64,000 nt of DNA from Ancistrus triradiatus. Lineage: Eukaryota > Chordata > Actinopteri > Siluriformes > Loricariidae. Location: positions 62,001 through 126,000 of the forward strand of contig JAJAGP010000550.1 in assembly GCA_025084515.1 (NCBI GenBank). The letters are read 5' to 3'. Made by a program: the position numbers and the translations under genes. Position 1 is the first letter of the stretch; each line of letters starts with the position of its first letter. Shown in pieces: positions 9,946-23,207 of the stretch. Under the pieces are notes generated by a model. The model made no database searches. It was not told the origin of the DNA and was given only the letters and a program-made list of their open reading frames with translations.

Positions 9946-11937
9946 AAAAGAACATCTTAAAGTAATGTGTTAACGTTTAGTTTAGGGAAGCACTGAGCAG
10001 TACAAGGGATTCCAGCTGTTAAAAGTTAAACAGGAATTGTTTTACATTCAGTATTTAAGTCGAGACCTAATGTACTGTATCTCTGTTTAAAAATGAACAC
10101 ATCTGAGTGCATTCAGCCCTTTCATTCCACATGGACACGAATAAAAGGAAGTGCTGATGTGACCGACTGCTTGATTAGCTGCTCACTAGGTATTGTACTG
10201 ATCAACAGATTGGACGTCTTTCTGGAGTAGTGCGGTCTGAAAAGACTTTATTCAAAGCAACACAGCAGAAACCTTCAGCATTTCTGCTATACTGGAGCAG
10301 CTCAAGGACGGGTCTGTTTAGCTGCTGCGTCACATTTAGATACAAAATACTCTGCACGTGCACAGCTCAGACAGCTTAGGAGATTGTTTTGATTATATCT
10401 ACATTTTTGGTCCATTATATTGGTGTTAATGTGTCTAAGAACATGAGCATATAACACCGCTCGTCTGTTTTTTGGTTTAAGGATTATGTCATTTGGACCA
10501 TTTCTCTAAGCAGCGCAGTGAGATTTTCCATTTTTCCATTCTCCAAATCCAAAGTGATGTGGAGAATGGAAATCATGTGTAAATTAGTCTGATGCACATT
10601 TAACACCATACACAGTGGTTGTGCTGTGGAAAATAGACATAGATGTCGAGGGACTGGTTTCTCCAATTCGTCTCAGGATTTAAGAAAGAAATTTCTTAAC
10701 AAAAAATAAGAGACTTTAATCTTACCTGACAAGCAGTTTCGCTCTAGAGATGAGTACAGGAGGAAATACCGGGTTTGTTTTTACCACGTCCCACCCGCTG
10801 CTCAGTATTTAACAAAGTAAGCCATTACAAATGACTGATTACTTGTTCCAAAGTGTAATGGGGATTGCTTAAATATTTACTATTATTTCCTGGAAAAAGT
10901 AATCCTGTTACTCATGCCTTTAAAGCTACTGTCTAAAACCTATTTTAATTAATCTGTACCAACTAGAAAGTACAATGATAACAGCCAATGTTTTTTCTTA
11001 AAGGAGTCACGCAAGTTACGTGTTTTAGTAGTCGGTAACTATAAACTGTAATACATTACTTCATTACAGGATAAAGTAATTACCAGAAAGTTTTTTTTAC
11101 TTAAGTAAAAGTACTAATAATCAGATAAAAATACTCAAATAAAAGTTGAAGTATAGCTTATGTATTTCACTAAAGTACCAGTATAAACATACTGAATGTG
11201 CTTAAAGTAAAAAAGTAAAAGTATTCATTAAAAAAGCCTTTCTAACTCAATGTTTGAGGGTGAGAGGTACAGATCCATGATACTGAAGGTAAATAATGGT
11301 TTTTACTACAACTACATGAATCATCTGCAAAAGTCATACAAATGACCTCATCATCTTTGGCTAACCACAGCAAAAAATGGAATAAAAGCAAAATGGCTCA
11401 TAGCTAGACATGCCAGTTTTCAGTAAAGCAGTAAATCATGATATTTAATCCAAACTATAGTTACCATTGACTCTTTGAAACACTGTCACTGCATTTTAGT
11501 CCAACAAACTTGCTTGCATTTAGACAGAATTGAGTTGAGGTTGAAGACCTTGTTTAAGAGCCCAGCACTGGGAGCTTGGCAGAGCTGGAATTTTAACCCA
11601 CAGCCTGCTAGTCTTGACCAACTGAGACACCTTTTTCATCAAGATGAAGAACTTACCAAAGTATAGAAGGCATTGAGGCCCCTGCCCATTCTCCTCTGAT
11701 GGTCCTGTTGGGCCCTCACCTTCTCGCTCCCTGTGGCAGCTTTAATTAAGACGAATAGATTTAATTACCCAGAGGAAGAAACAAGACGCGAGGTGATATG
11801 TGCAACAGATGGTTAAGTTAGGATTTGTTGAAGTCTTTAATCACCCTAACCTTAGAGCAGGTAAAGTATTTTTAGACAGACCAACACCTTTTTCGTCCTG
11901 TACACTGCATGGCTGCAATTTTTAAATCAGTAGAAAA
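9946..11937. other. Intergenic, no gene seen
   Basis: Mostly unique AT-rich sequence with a degraded SINE (about 11530-11640). Short open frames near 10484-10666 and a donor-like site at 11655 did not yield a supportable exon. Confidence 0.5.
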
Positions 11938-12140
11938 CTCGAGTCAGATTTATTTCTATAGCACTTTTTACAATGGATCATTGTCTCTAAGCAGCTATAC
12001 AATTGTACATTATCTTCTAATATCTATTGCCAATCTCAATCTGAGCAAGTCTAGGGCGACAGTGGCAAGGAAAAACTCCATAAATCGTATAAGGAAGAAA
12101 CCTTGAGAGGACCAAGACTCAAAAAGGGACCCTGCTTGGG
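11938..12140 (-). repeat. Repeat B fragment
   Basis: Inverted copy of the repeat B tail and the GTCTTGGTCCTCTCAAGGTT module, ending at the Tc1 element that follows. Confidence 0.8.
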
Positions 12141-12148
12141 TAGCGAAG

Positions 12149-13493
12149 ATGCTTGAACGTTTGTGAACTCTTTAATATTTTCTATATTTCTGCATAAATA
12201 TGACCTAAAACATCATCAGATTTTCACACAAGTCCTAAAAGTAGATCAAGAGATCTCTGTTAAACAGATGAGACAAACATATTATACGTGGTAATTTATT
12301 TATTGAGGAAAATGATCCAATATTACATATTAGTGAGTGGCAAAAGTATGTGAACCTTTGCTTTCAGTATCTGGTGTGACCCCCCTGTGCAGCAATAACT
12401 ACTAGCAATAACTTGTGTGCTTAGGGTCGTTGTCCTGCTGCATGACCCACCTTCTCTTGAGATTCAGTTCATGGACAGATGTCCTGACATTTTCCTTTAG
12501 AATTCTCTGATATCATTCAGAATTCATTGTTCCATCAATGATGGCAAGCCATCCTGCCCAGATGCAGCAAAACAGGCCCATGATACTACCACCACCATGT
12601 TTCACAGATGGGATAAGGTTCTTGTGCTGGAATGCAGTGTTTTCCTTTCTCCAAACATAACGCTTTTCTTTTAAACCAAAAAGGTCTATTTTGGTCTCAT
12701 CCATCCACAAAACATTCTTCCAATAGCCCTTCTGGCTCGTCCACGTGATCTTTTATCAAACTGCAGACGAGCAGCAATGTTCTTTTTGGAGAGCAGTGGC
12801 TTTCTCCTTGCAACCCTGCCATGCACACCATTGTTGTTCAGTGTTCTTCTGATGGTGGACTCATGAACATTAACATTAGCCAATGTGAGAGAGGCCTTCA
12901 GTTTTGCTTAGAAGTTACCCTGGGGTACTATTTGTGACCTCGCCAACTATTACACGCCTTGCTCTTGGAGTGATCTTTGTTGATCGACCACTCCTGGGGA
13001 GGGTAACAATGGCCTTGAATTTCCTCCATTTGTACACAATCTGTATGACTGTGTAGTGGCAGAGTCCAAACTCTTAGAGATGGTTCTATAAACCTTTTCC
13101 ATCCTGATGAGCAACAACTCTTTTTTTCTGAGGTCCTCAGAAAATCTCCTTTGTTCGTGCCATGATACACTTCCCCACAAACATGTTGTGAAGAGCAGAC
13201 TTTTGATAGATCCCTGTCTTTAAATAAAAAAAACACCTGACTCTAATTCACCTTCAAATTAACTGCTAATCCTAGAGGTTCACATACTTTTTGCCACTCA
13301 CTAATATGTAATATTGGATCATTTTCCTCAATAAATAAATGACCAAGTATAATATTTTTGTCTCATTTGTGTAACTGGGTTCTCTTTTTATCTACTTTTA
13401 GGACTTGTGTGAAAATCTGATGATGTTTTAGGTCCTATTAATGCAGAAATATAGAACATTCTAAAGGGTTCACACAAACGTCAAGCACGACTG
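12149..13493 (-). mobile_element. Tc1 element, decayed, near full length
   Basis: Both inverted ends survive (GCTTGAACGTTTGTGAAC left, GTTCACACAAACGTCAAGCA right), TA at the right. Transposase pieces: WMDETKIDLFGLKEKRYVWR, HESTIRRTLNNNGVHGR and, with frameshifts, the helix-turn-helix region near 12950-13180. Confidence 0.88.
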
Positions 13494-13495
13494 TA

Positions 13496-14732
13496 GATGT
13501 ACTTGCTTCTCACAGCCTCTTGCTACATTACAGTATATAATATGGTGTTCAGACACGTCCAAATCACGTAACATACAATTATACAGAACTTATCCTGTAC
13601 GTTAAGCGACATATACCTGTACATACAGTTAGTAGATCTCAGGTTTTTGTAATATGATTTCACCAGCGGAGGAAAACCATCCAGCTGATTTCCTTCTTAA
13701 TCTGCTCCACAGTGACCTGAAAATGTATCAGCAAAGGTAATCATGTCAGATGTTCATATGATTAACATTGCATTTACAGCATTTAGCTGACACCCTTATC
13801 CAGAGTGACTTACAGAAGTGCTTTATATTCCTCCATGTTAGTACAAATAAGCAATAGCCCAAGAACATGATGTAGGTAAATCAACAAAACAGTTGCATTT
13901 TCAGTCTTCACTTAAGTGCTGAGTGAATTGGTGAGTTTTTAGTCACCACTTAGACAGAAAGAGACTCCTGGGTGAAGTACAGAGAAGGGTCTTGATGCTC
14001 CTCCTTTCATCTTAAGTGGAGGATCCAGTTATGTTGAGCCCGTGTGAATTGAAGCCTCAGTTGTCTGTTCTTAGCTGACAGGTGTGGTCTTCTACTGCTG
14101 TAGCCCATCTCCTTCAAGGTTTGACGTGTTGTGCATTCAGAGACGCTCTTCTGCATACCTCAGTTGTACCAAGTTGCTATTTGAGTTGCTTTAGCCTTTC
14201 TATCAGCTCGAAGCAGTCTGCATTCTCCACTGCCCTCACTGGATATTTTCTCTTTTTTCAGACCATTCTCTGTGAACCCTAGAGAATAAATCATCTTTTT
14301 CCCCCATTCTGGTGCTCGATTTGAACTTCAGGCGCTCGTCCTGATCATGTCTACATGCCTTCATATACTGACGGATATTGCGTGTGATCAGTGGTCACGG
14401 CAGCATAGGTTGGAAGCATTCCCATTCCATTCCCATTTAGGGCACCATTCCATCCGAGCACATAGAAACACAATCACCTAGTCACTCATTCTAGAACAGT
14501 CTTTGGAATGTGGGAGGAACTCAGAGTACCCAGAGTAAACCCACACAGATATGGGGAAAACATGCAGCTCCACGAAGGTTTTGAACCCAGGTCTCTGGAG
14601 CTGTGAGGGGACAGGGCTCACCACTGCATCCCATGATGGCAATCGATTCAAATTCCCATTACCATAAAACCTAAGACTGCACCTTATTTTCATCCACAAA
14701 CTAACGACTCATTTTAAATGGATTTTAAACCA
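13496..14732. other. Intergenic, SINE pieces, no gene seen
   Basis: Contains a short SINE tail fragment (13770-13820), an old SINE with a DANA-like body (about 14400-14640, minus strand) and AT-balanced unique sequence. No exon supported. Confidence 0.5.
14400..14640 (-). repeat. DANA-like SINE remnant
   Basis: Plus-strand text GGGAGGAACTCAGAGTACCC, then GGGGAAAACATGCAGCTCCA and a tRNA-like GGTTTTGAACCCAGG mirror the usual body and head of such SINEs. Confidence 0.55.
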
Positions 14733-15237
14733 TAAAAAGGCCACACACACTAGTATTTTTAGCCCGCATTTGATTATTCGCTGTGGCATCGTCTCCACAA
14801 GCTTCTGCAATGTCACAATATTTATTTCTGTCCAGAGCTGCATTCATTTCCCCCCCCCCAAGATCTTGTATTGATGATGGGAGATTTGTTCCACTGTTCA
14901 AAGTCTCCTCCAGCACATCCCAAAGATTCTCAATGGGGTTCAGCTCTGGACCCTGTGGTGGACAATCCATGTGTGGAAATGATGGCTCATGCTCCCTGAC
15001 CCACTCTTTCCCAATCTGACCCTTTTAAAACAGATGAAGATCTTCTCCACGACCACAGGACGTCTTTCGACATGGTTGTTGAACAAATAAGAAGCTCCTC
15101 ACTGCATCAGTTAGGGTTAAAGAACTTGTTGCCAGCTCAAACATAATCAGCCATGCAGTCATTATCCAATGCAAGGCTTTTTTAAAACTATTTTCTTAGT
15201 TAGATCCAGGTGGTTACTTTTTTCAGCCAAGCAGTGT
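14733..15237 (-). mobile_element. Internally deleted Tc1-like element (family D), copy 1
   Basis: Minus strand retains DCPPQGPELNPIENLWDVLE, the catalytic Glu region, and an AAGCAGTG end. Same deletion structure as copies at 27309 and 59727. Confidence 0.8.
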
Positions 15238-17969
15238 TCAACTACGTCAACATGTTCATAGAACTGGTGCAGAACTGAGCATAATTCTTTAGCATGAGTG
15301 CATGAACGTTTCTGTGCATGCACAGCCTTCCTTCCCGAACGCATATTGTGATGAATGAGCCTGCTGAGCGAACGTAAGCGCCGCAGCGAGGATACTAACT
15401 AAGGCACGGCGGGGTGTGCGAGCTGCACCGCGCAGTCGATATAGCGATTAATGGCACTAATTTTCCCCCGCGGTTACAATCATTTCCTTCAGCCTGTGCC
15501 TCTTCACTTCCCTCGACTTCTTTAGGGATGGAAAATGCTAAATGTTTATGCAGGGCTGTATAGAGCTAACGCTACAGCAGAAACTGACCGATTCGGATAT
15601 AAATTTCAATTGCAGCAAAGTGCAGGACCTCAACGCCAAAACCATGCATCCTCATAAGAGCTCCCACTTTTCTAAGATGCCTTTTTACTAGATGTCGGAA
15701 CATGCCTGCAGGAATCCACCTGACATTGGGTGATGACGTGAAGGTTTGGAGTCAGTTCTTCAGCACAGCCCGAGCAGACGCTGCACTAATCGGCGCCGGG
15801 TAATATCTGGGAGACGCACTATTTAAGTACGAGGTGCATATCTTCACTTAATAGACAACATCAGTAAACAGCAAGTTGAATAAGCAATAGAACTTCATGT
15901 GGAATCTATCATCGTGAGAAAATGGGATCGCGAACTTGAGTTTATCGCAACACCTCTGATAAACACACTCAAGGGTTCATGGATGATATGTTCAAAATGT
16001 GTTTATTGTTCAAGGAAATGGATGACAAAATGATACAACACACAAAAAAAACATGCCAGAGTGATGCCAGAATGAGAACGAAAATATAAATGAAATAGGA
16101 TGTTTTTTTAATTGGTTCCCTTCATGACTTAATTCTGAGTTATGTAAAGAGCACTTAGGCATAAGAACACAGGTATAAAGTCAAGACAATAAACATGAAC
16201 TGAGAACATAGATGAATGGCATTCTGGGTAATAAATGAGGCTGTGAAACAGTAACGAGTATGGGGTTAGGCTGCTGATTTGGGGGCGAGATCACACCCCA
16301 GTAGATAACGTATCGGGTAAGAGATACAGCAATGCACAGTACAGATTAGTGCCTACGGAAATGGGAACGCTCTGCTCAAGTGTAAGTCCGTACGAGAAGA
16401 ATAGCACCACAGGATTACTCTGCCAGTGTCGGTCAAATTAGCACCAATTCTTATGCCCCTCCCTCAGCAGAAACTCATTAGCCTTTCTGGTTAGCTGAGG
16501 GGCAAAAAAAACAGTAATGTGTCAAAGCTCCGGGTACATTCCCACTGCAGCACGCTCAATCGCTTCAGCACATCGTTAGCAGCTAAGCTAATGGGCTATT
16601 GACTAGAAGGACGATGGGTCATGTTTGTGGATATAGTGGATGAAATAATTTAAATGAACTTGTGTTGAGAAAATAGAAACAAAGCACCATGGTTCATTAC
16701 ACGCTGTAGCTGTAGCTGCCAAATATTGGCATTTTCCAAAAATATTAATTCTTACTTGCTATAATTAACGTAAACATTGGACTGCATCACTTCACCCCAG
16801 GAGATCCTAAGTGACTTAGATAACTTTGTAAGACCTGATAACTCATTTTTGTTCTCTGTGGGGGACATGAGTTCACGAAGAATATTTCACTAACCATATA
16901 ATCTACAGCGCTAAAAGCTGATGCGCCATCTAGTGGACATCCTGGATTTTACACTGATATATCATTTGTGAGGGGGTGTCATTTGCAAACGGAGATCTGC
17001 TTTTTCAAAATGGCTGAAATCTCAGCGACCACGTGTTACCAACGCAAGAGAAGTAAAGTGTTGAATAATATGTATTAAGGATTTTTCTAAAAACTATCAT
17101 TTACATTTTTTTAATGTAGAAAACAGTTTTAGCTCATTTTCTAAAGTTTTTTTTACTGATTTGCACTTATGTTTTACCACTTAAAAGTGTACTTTTAATG
17201 TCCTCTGTAGTGGACATTGGGACTTTTTGATCTGATGCAGAAGGGAAACGTCTGGCCATTTCTCTAAACCAAAAAAGTTCGTCTACAACTTTTTGCATGT
17301 AGAAACAAGGCAGACCGATTTTAAAATTGATTTCCACCCCTCTTGATTTTATGCGGATTGCTGACATTCTTTAACAGCCAGCAAACCACGGATCAAACTT
17401 TTTTATTATTATTATTCAGACTGATGCAGATATCTATTATAAGCTTACAAGTTGTGTACAGGTGAGCGCTGTTTAACAACCATCCAACAACGTCTTAAAA
17501 CTTATAATGTACTGGGAAATAAATATCGTGTTTCTAATTGCGGCCATAAACGGCCAATCAATGCTGTGGATCCACGAGCAGAGGCGGGAGTTTAAGAGCA
17601 GAAGTCAATCATTCGTGTCTGTTAGGAACTACCTTACCAGTCAAGCTCATTAGCTCACGTTTGGACTAGAGACTGTTCTAACTCGGTTGATGTGTTTAGA
17701 GACTTTATGTAAGCTACTCGTGTTTGTGTGGATGACTTTCCTCTGCTTATTTGTTCCAAGCTGTGTTTTTAAGGGCATGTACCTGTGCTATTGTAAGTAG
17801 TACGCCTTTGTACGTGCTCCCATTACCTGTATATTCTTTCTAACCTATAACTATATAAACTGCTTCACATTCACTTATGGAGTCTGTCTCATCTTGTGTT
17901 GTTTGTAATACTGTATTATTATATTATTATTATTATTATTATTATTATATTATGTATATTTGTATTTTT
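15238..17969. other. Intergenic unique sequence
   Basis: No gene recognised. There is a CG-rich patch at 15355-15480, scattered low-copy sequence, and an ATT repeat at about 17911-17951. Confidence 0.5.
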
Positions 17970-19980
17970 TAAATTGTTTCATTATTTCTGCAAAACCTGA
18001 CTCTTCCTCGTTCAATTCTTTAATGTTTACATAAAACGTGTAAAAAAGCAAGCCATCTAACACTTGGGTTGCCAGGTTGTGTGGGTGGCCACAGATGTGA
18101 TGTGCATCATCGAGTTGGATTATGCCTTCTTGTTTATTTTGGCATTTAATGCAATTGCATTTTTTGATCAGCAGAGGGTGCAATCATGCGTCATGCTCAC
18201 AAACGCATATCCCGTTCGCAGTGAGACTCCTAATTTATTTTAATTGCAGCGGAAAATGTTTTGGTTTAAATTTGGTTTAAAAAAAGTACACATTATTCTG
18301 GATTGTTCTGAAATAAAAAATAGTGTTTTCATTTGGTTATTTAAGATGTGGTGAAGCTACAACAGAGCATTTTGTTTGCAGTTTTAAACCTCTGTTTCTA
18401 GAGATTACTTTGAACTGCAGGTGATTAACGTGTTTTTGTTTAAAAACTATAAGACTATATATAAAGAAAATGTGCAGTGTTTTGCATTGTCTTTATCTAA
18501 TGTGAACTCGATATCTGTAAGAAAATCGATGCGTTAAGATCGTATCAATACGCCCCTATTGATTCATTTATTTTACCATTAGCCAGTCTTACTCTTTTAA
18601 GTGTTTAGTTTTTTATTGTTTTTTGCAACACCTGACTCTTCCTAGTTCAATTCTTTAATGTTAAAATTTATAATTTATCTAAAAAAAAAGAAAGTCATCT
18701 GACACTTGGGTTGCCAGGTTGTCTAGGTCTCCACATATCATTCCTGGACATTATTTTGAATTGTTATTCTTGTTATTGTCATTCGGTTATTTAACATGTG
18801 GTGAAGCTACAATGGAACATTTTGTTTACAATTTTAAACCTCGGTTTCTGGAAACTACTTTTAATTGCAAAGGACTAAAGTTTTTTTTTTTGTTTAAATA
18901 CTTTGTTTATATAAAACGTCTACAAAAACAAGCCATCTGACAATTGGGTTGCCATGTTATCTGGATTTCCACATATCCATCCTGGCCACAGATGTGATGT
19001 GCATCGTCAAGCAGAGGCCTAAAGACTTTTTGTTTCAATTTTTATACAAGCAAAGTGCACGTTGTTTTAAATTGTTATTCAGAAATAAAAAAAATGAATG
19101 TTTTCACTCTTATTTAAGATGTGGTGAAGCTACAATAGAGCATTTTGTTTACAATTTGAAACCTCTGTTTCTAGAAACTACTTTTAATTGCAGGAGACCA
19201 TTTAGTTTACCATTAGTTAATTTTTTATTTTACTCTTTAAATAGTTAAAGTTTTTTTAAATTGTTTTCCACAAAACCTGCCTCTTCCCGGTTCAGTTCTT
19301 TAATGTTAATATCTACATAAAACATCTAAAAACAAGCAAGCCATATGACACTTGGGTTGCCAGATCGTCTGGGTGGCCACATATGTGATGTGCATTGTCA
19401 AGCAGAAGCCTAAATATTGTTTTTGTTTACATTTTTAACAAGCAAAGTGCATGTTACTAGAAATAACAAAGGAATGTTTTCACTTGGTTATTTAAGATGT
19501 GGTGAAACTACAATAGAGCATTTTGTTTATAATTTGAAACCTCTGTTTCTAGAAACTACTTAGAATTGCAGAGTACAAAAGTTTTTTTTTTGTTTAAATA
19601 CTTCCTAGATCAATCTTTTAATGCTAATGTTTATATCAAACAAACAAGCCATCTGACAATTGGGTTGCCATGTTATCTGGATTTCCACATATCCATCCTG
19701 TCCACAGATGTGATGTGCATTGTCAAGCAGAGGCCTAAAAGATTTGAAGAAGCTTCAATAGAGCATTTTGTTTATAATTTTAAACCTCTGTTTCTATTTT
19801 CTTTTCATTTTTCCAGTATTTAATGTTTCTACTATTTTAGTTTTTTTTCAGTAAAGTGTGCGTTGTTATGCATTGTTTATACTTCAGAAATAAAAAAAGG
19901 ACCATTTTTTACCAAATGTAAAACCAATATTCCAGAGGAACTCGAATCGTGAGCAGGGTGCATCGTCACACCCTTATTAA
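17970..19980. repeat. Degenerate array of about five related units
   Basis: The phrase GATGTGGTGAAGCTACAA followed by AGCATTTTGTTT and TTAAACCTCTGTTTCTAG recurs at about 18346, 18797, 19120, 19497 and (shortened) 19745. TTGGGTTGCCA precedes it each time. Unit spacing is about 250-450 bp. Outlying copies are at 21285-21420 and 30580-30999. It ends near GGGTGCATCGTCACACCCTTA, like the right end of the element at 31742-31764. Confidence 0.85.
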
Positions 19981-22571
19981 TTAATTGCTTACATTTGGTT
20001 GTTTACGTTTCATTTTCCTTAGCTGAGGACTACCATAGCTCCTGTTGCCCTGCTCAGGAAGTGTTTCTCTGGGGACGGGAAGCAGGACGGACGTGTGCTG
20101 CAGTGCGAATGCTCAGCTGGATCGAGCACCCAGAGAAAGTCATTTACAGTTTTCTCGCAACTGCACCATTAATCAGGACTGTAATCAGAGCTGCGTATCG
20201 CCCATGGATTTAAGTGAAGTGAGCTCTGCTAACAGCAGCGAGTGGTCGGAGCAAACGTGCCTGTAAGAATCAAGCGTCTGGGAAATAATGATGAGCACGT
20301 CCAGTGAGAAAATGGGATGGGGGTTAGAAAGGCGATCCAATGAAATGAGAGTGAAGGAAAGTCGATGCCATGGAGTTAAAGAAAGCTTTGGCAGGTTGCA
20401 TTAGAAAAGGGAGATAAATATCGCACGAGCAAAAAGCAGGAAGGCGTGTAGTCATACTAATGGATTTATTATTTCAGTCAGGACTGAACCATCGTCCCAT
20501 TCCAATCATACATGTAGCAGGAGACGCTCTGGAACAATAAAAAAAACGCATGATACAGACGTTCAGCCGTCACGATTCTCTCGGTTAGGAGGAGTTAGTG
20601 AGAAGATGTTTAGTACGAATTCCTGATGTACCACTTGTACCTTGAGGTTGCGATCATTCGTTCAGTTTTTTCTTTGCTGTACCAAGAATAAAAGAAAACG
20701 TTACAAAAAATTTGCAAGCAAGGTACTGTAGAGCCAAGAGTCCATCTGACGTAACAGGTCCCGGTCCGAGTCGCATGCCGCAAGGCGCGTTATCAGTTCT
20801 GCTTCTGTCTGGGAAATCTTTTGTCAATTTCTTCTTTTTTTTTTTTTTTTACCCCGTGGTCAGTCGGGGCTCGCAAACGTGGGCATGAGTATGCTCGTAC
20901 GTACAAGCAGTGTCCTGAGATGTTGCTCTTGTCGGTCCTGCCCATGTGCACGCTGCGTGAGGATATGAAAAGAGTGCACTTCGAAATTAAAAAGAAAAAA
21001 TTAGAACAATTTAAAAGAAGAAAAGATCACCAATGCTGCCAAGTCTGTCCGGGTCCATGTTAATGAACCTGTTTATAAAGCACTTTATGAACACAGCATC
21101 GCTACCGATACAGGCCGGAACCCAGGGGTGGACAAATCTAGAGCCCGAGCTCGTTTGTTTATTACGCTTCAGTGAATGTACGCTTCAGCCTGGATGGCTT
21201 ACAAGTTTACCATGACTTAATCTTTTATTTTTATTATTTAAGTGGCTAAATAACTTTTTTAGTTTGTGTTTTGCACAGAACACCTGTCCTAGTTCATTTT
21301 TTAAGCTTGTAGCAGTTATACAAAACGTCTAAAAAAAAGTAAGGCTTCTTACACTTGGGTTGCCAGGTCCATCCTGATCTGGGTGGCCACAGATGCTCAT
21401 GCAAGGATTGTATTTTTTTATTTTAAAAAATGTATTGGGAAGAAAAAAGCTTAACGTCAAAATGATTACATTTGAAGCTGAAGATGTTTTATACCTAAAC
21501 ATCTGGCACATTTTTTCACCTCTTAAAACTGAACTTGGAATCGATAAGAACCGGAATCAATAAGTGATAATATAGAATCAGAATCGATAAAATGCAAACT
21601 ATACCCAACCCTATCTGTTACTTTAGGGTGCCATCTGGCAACCTTAATGACAGCTACTAATGATCCATTCACCATTTAAAATAATCACAGATACTTAAAA
21701 CTAAAAGGTCAGATGTGTGAATAAGTAGAAATGCAGTATATATTTGGCGTAAACTCAGTGTTATTTTATGGACTCAAATCCGTTTGTGTAACTCTGCTTT
21801 TCCCTGACGGGCTCAGTGGGTCTCTGCTAGTGGGGTTCCTATCCTCGGAGTACAAAGGGCGCAGAACAGGATGCCAGTCCATCATAGGGTCGGTTTGCGT
21901 AATAGAAAACTAAAATTCCACATGCATGCATTTCACATTTGATTTTCTTATGGCTGAAGGATCTAGGACTATTTAATTTGAGTAACACAGCTAAAATTAA
22001 ACAAGTTTTATTTCTGCTTAAATAGCAATCAGAGGTACGGTATTTAGTAGGACTTAGCAGTCAGCAGTTTAACAAATAAGAAAACACTTTCCAGCTTCTC
22101 GTTTTGTCACAAATGAAATCTGGCAACCCTAGCGAAGAGCCCGACAGAATCAGCATCGGTGGCACCCGAACACATTTAGTACGGCAATTTAGAGAGAACT
22201 ATTAACCTAACGCACGTGTTTGGGAGAGAGGGGCAAACTCCACACAGGGGGTGTATACAGTACATGTGCAAAAGTCTCAGGCCACCTTTAAATGTTGTTT
22301 TAGCAACGGTATAATGACCATATATAACCCTGTGCCTCCCTGATAATATTGTTTAAAATATATAATATTGTATAATAAGCAAGCCCTTGAGGGTAGAAGG
22401 GTGTAAATGTATTTGGGACAGGGCCTGGGATGATGTGAAAACACAATAAGTACTTAAGAAATAAGAAGGTTTATCAAGGGAAGCTGGTCAGTGGCTCAGA
22501 TTCTGTCAATTTACCGTTTCACCTCGCTTGCTGTCATGGTGTGACGTTGGCTGACAAAGACATCACACTCA
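19981..22571. other. Intergenic, no gene seen
   Basis: Mostly unique, with a poly-T run (20827-20850), an outlying array unit (21285-21420), SINE fragments (22180-22260) and a lone transposon end (22265-22310, GTGCAAAAGTCTCAGGCCAC) related to the element at 28923. Confidence 0.5.
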
Positions 22572-23207
22572 CCATTTCACGAAGGTCCCATTTACGATAT
22601 TTTGACTTCACGATGGGAATCCGATAATAAACAAATATATTCAGCAGAAACTGCATTCTGAATTTTGAATTTCGATTTTCCACAGGCAAGTCGAGACGTA
22701 GGGAATCACATTGCAGAAGTGATGCACGCTGGGAAATGTAGTCAGGGAAAGCCGTGGTCGTGACAATAATTGTTTTCGCTTTCCACTTCCATTATATTTT
22801 TCAATTAATTACATGGTATTCAACACTTTATTAGAAAATAAGCTTTTCGTTAATGATTTTGCCCAACTGTAGTTCAATGTGAGCGTTTGAAGAACGTCGA
22901 ATTGACTTTAAATCGAGGAGTTTAAAATATACTCTATATATCACAGCATAGCCTAAATTAAACACGATAGAAACACGACCGTGGCCACGGCGTTTCCTCA
23001 CTACGTTTCCCAGCACGCATCACTCCTGCCATGTGACTCCCTACATCACGCACTGCCTGCTTCCTCATCACAGTGCTGGACAGGATCGTACTGCGTATCG
23101 CTTGCTCGGGAAAATTCGGAATTCAGATTATGGTTTCTGGTCGATGTGTATTTATATTTACTATCGGATTCCCATCGTAAAGAAATACTGTAAGTCGGGC
23201 CATCATA
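22572..23207. repeat. Long inverted repeat (foldback element 1)
   Basis: The arm at about 22572-22770 reads CACGATGGGAATCCGATAAT and later GATGCACGCTGGGAAATGTA. The reverse complement of about 22972-23207 carries the same blocks in the same order. The spacer is about 200 bp. Confidence 0.85.

Noticed and set aside
10720..10800. Minus-strand open segment ending in a donor (CAG|GTAAGA) reading GWDVVKTNPVFPPVLIS
   Set aside because: No family resemblance and a poor acceptor; likely chance.
11655..11735. Minus-strand segment with a strong donor (TTG|GTAAGTTC) and an open frame reading KVRAQQDHQRRMGRGLNAFY
   Set aside because: It looks exon-like, but it does not match the part of the myosin motor expected upstream of 7356, and nothing joins it in phase. 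Kept out until RNA evidence exists.
13683..13733. Minus-strand segment after a good acceptor (ATTTTCAG) reading VTVEQIKKEISWM
   Set aside because: No convincing donor and an early stop; the match to a myosin motor is too weak.
17970..19980. Regular repeats considered as a CRISPR-like array
   Set aside because: Units are hundreds of bases long, degenerate and transposon-derived, in an intron-bearing eukaryotic genome; no spacers or cas genes.
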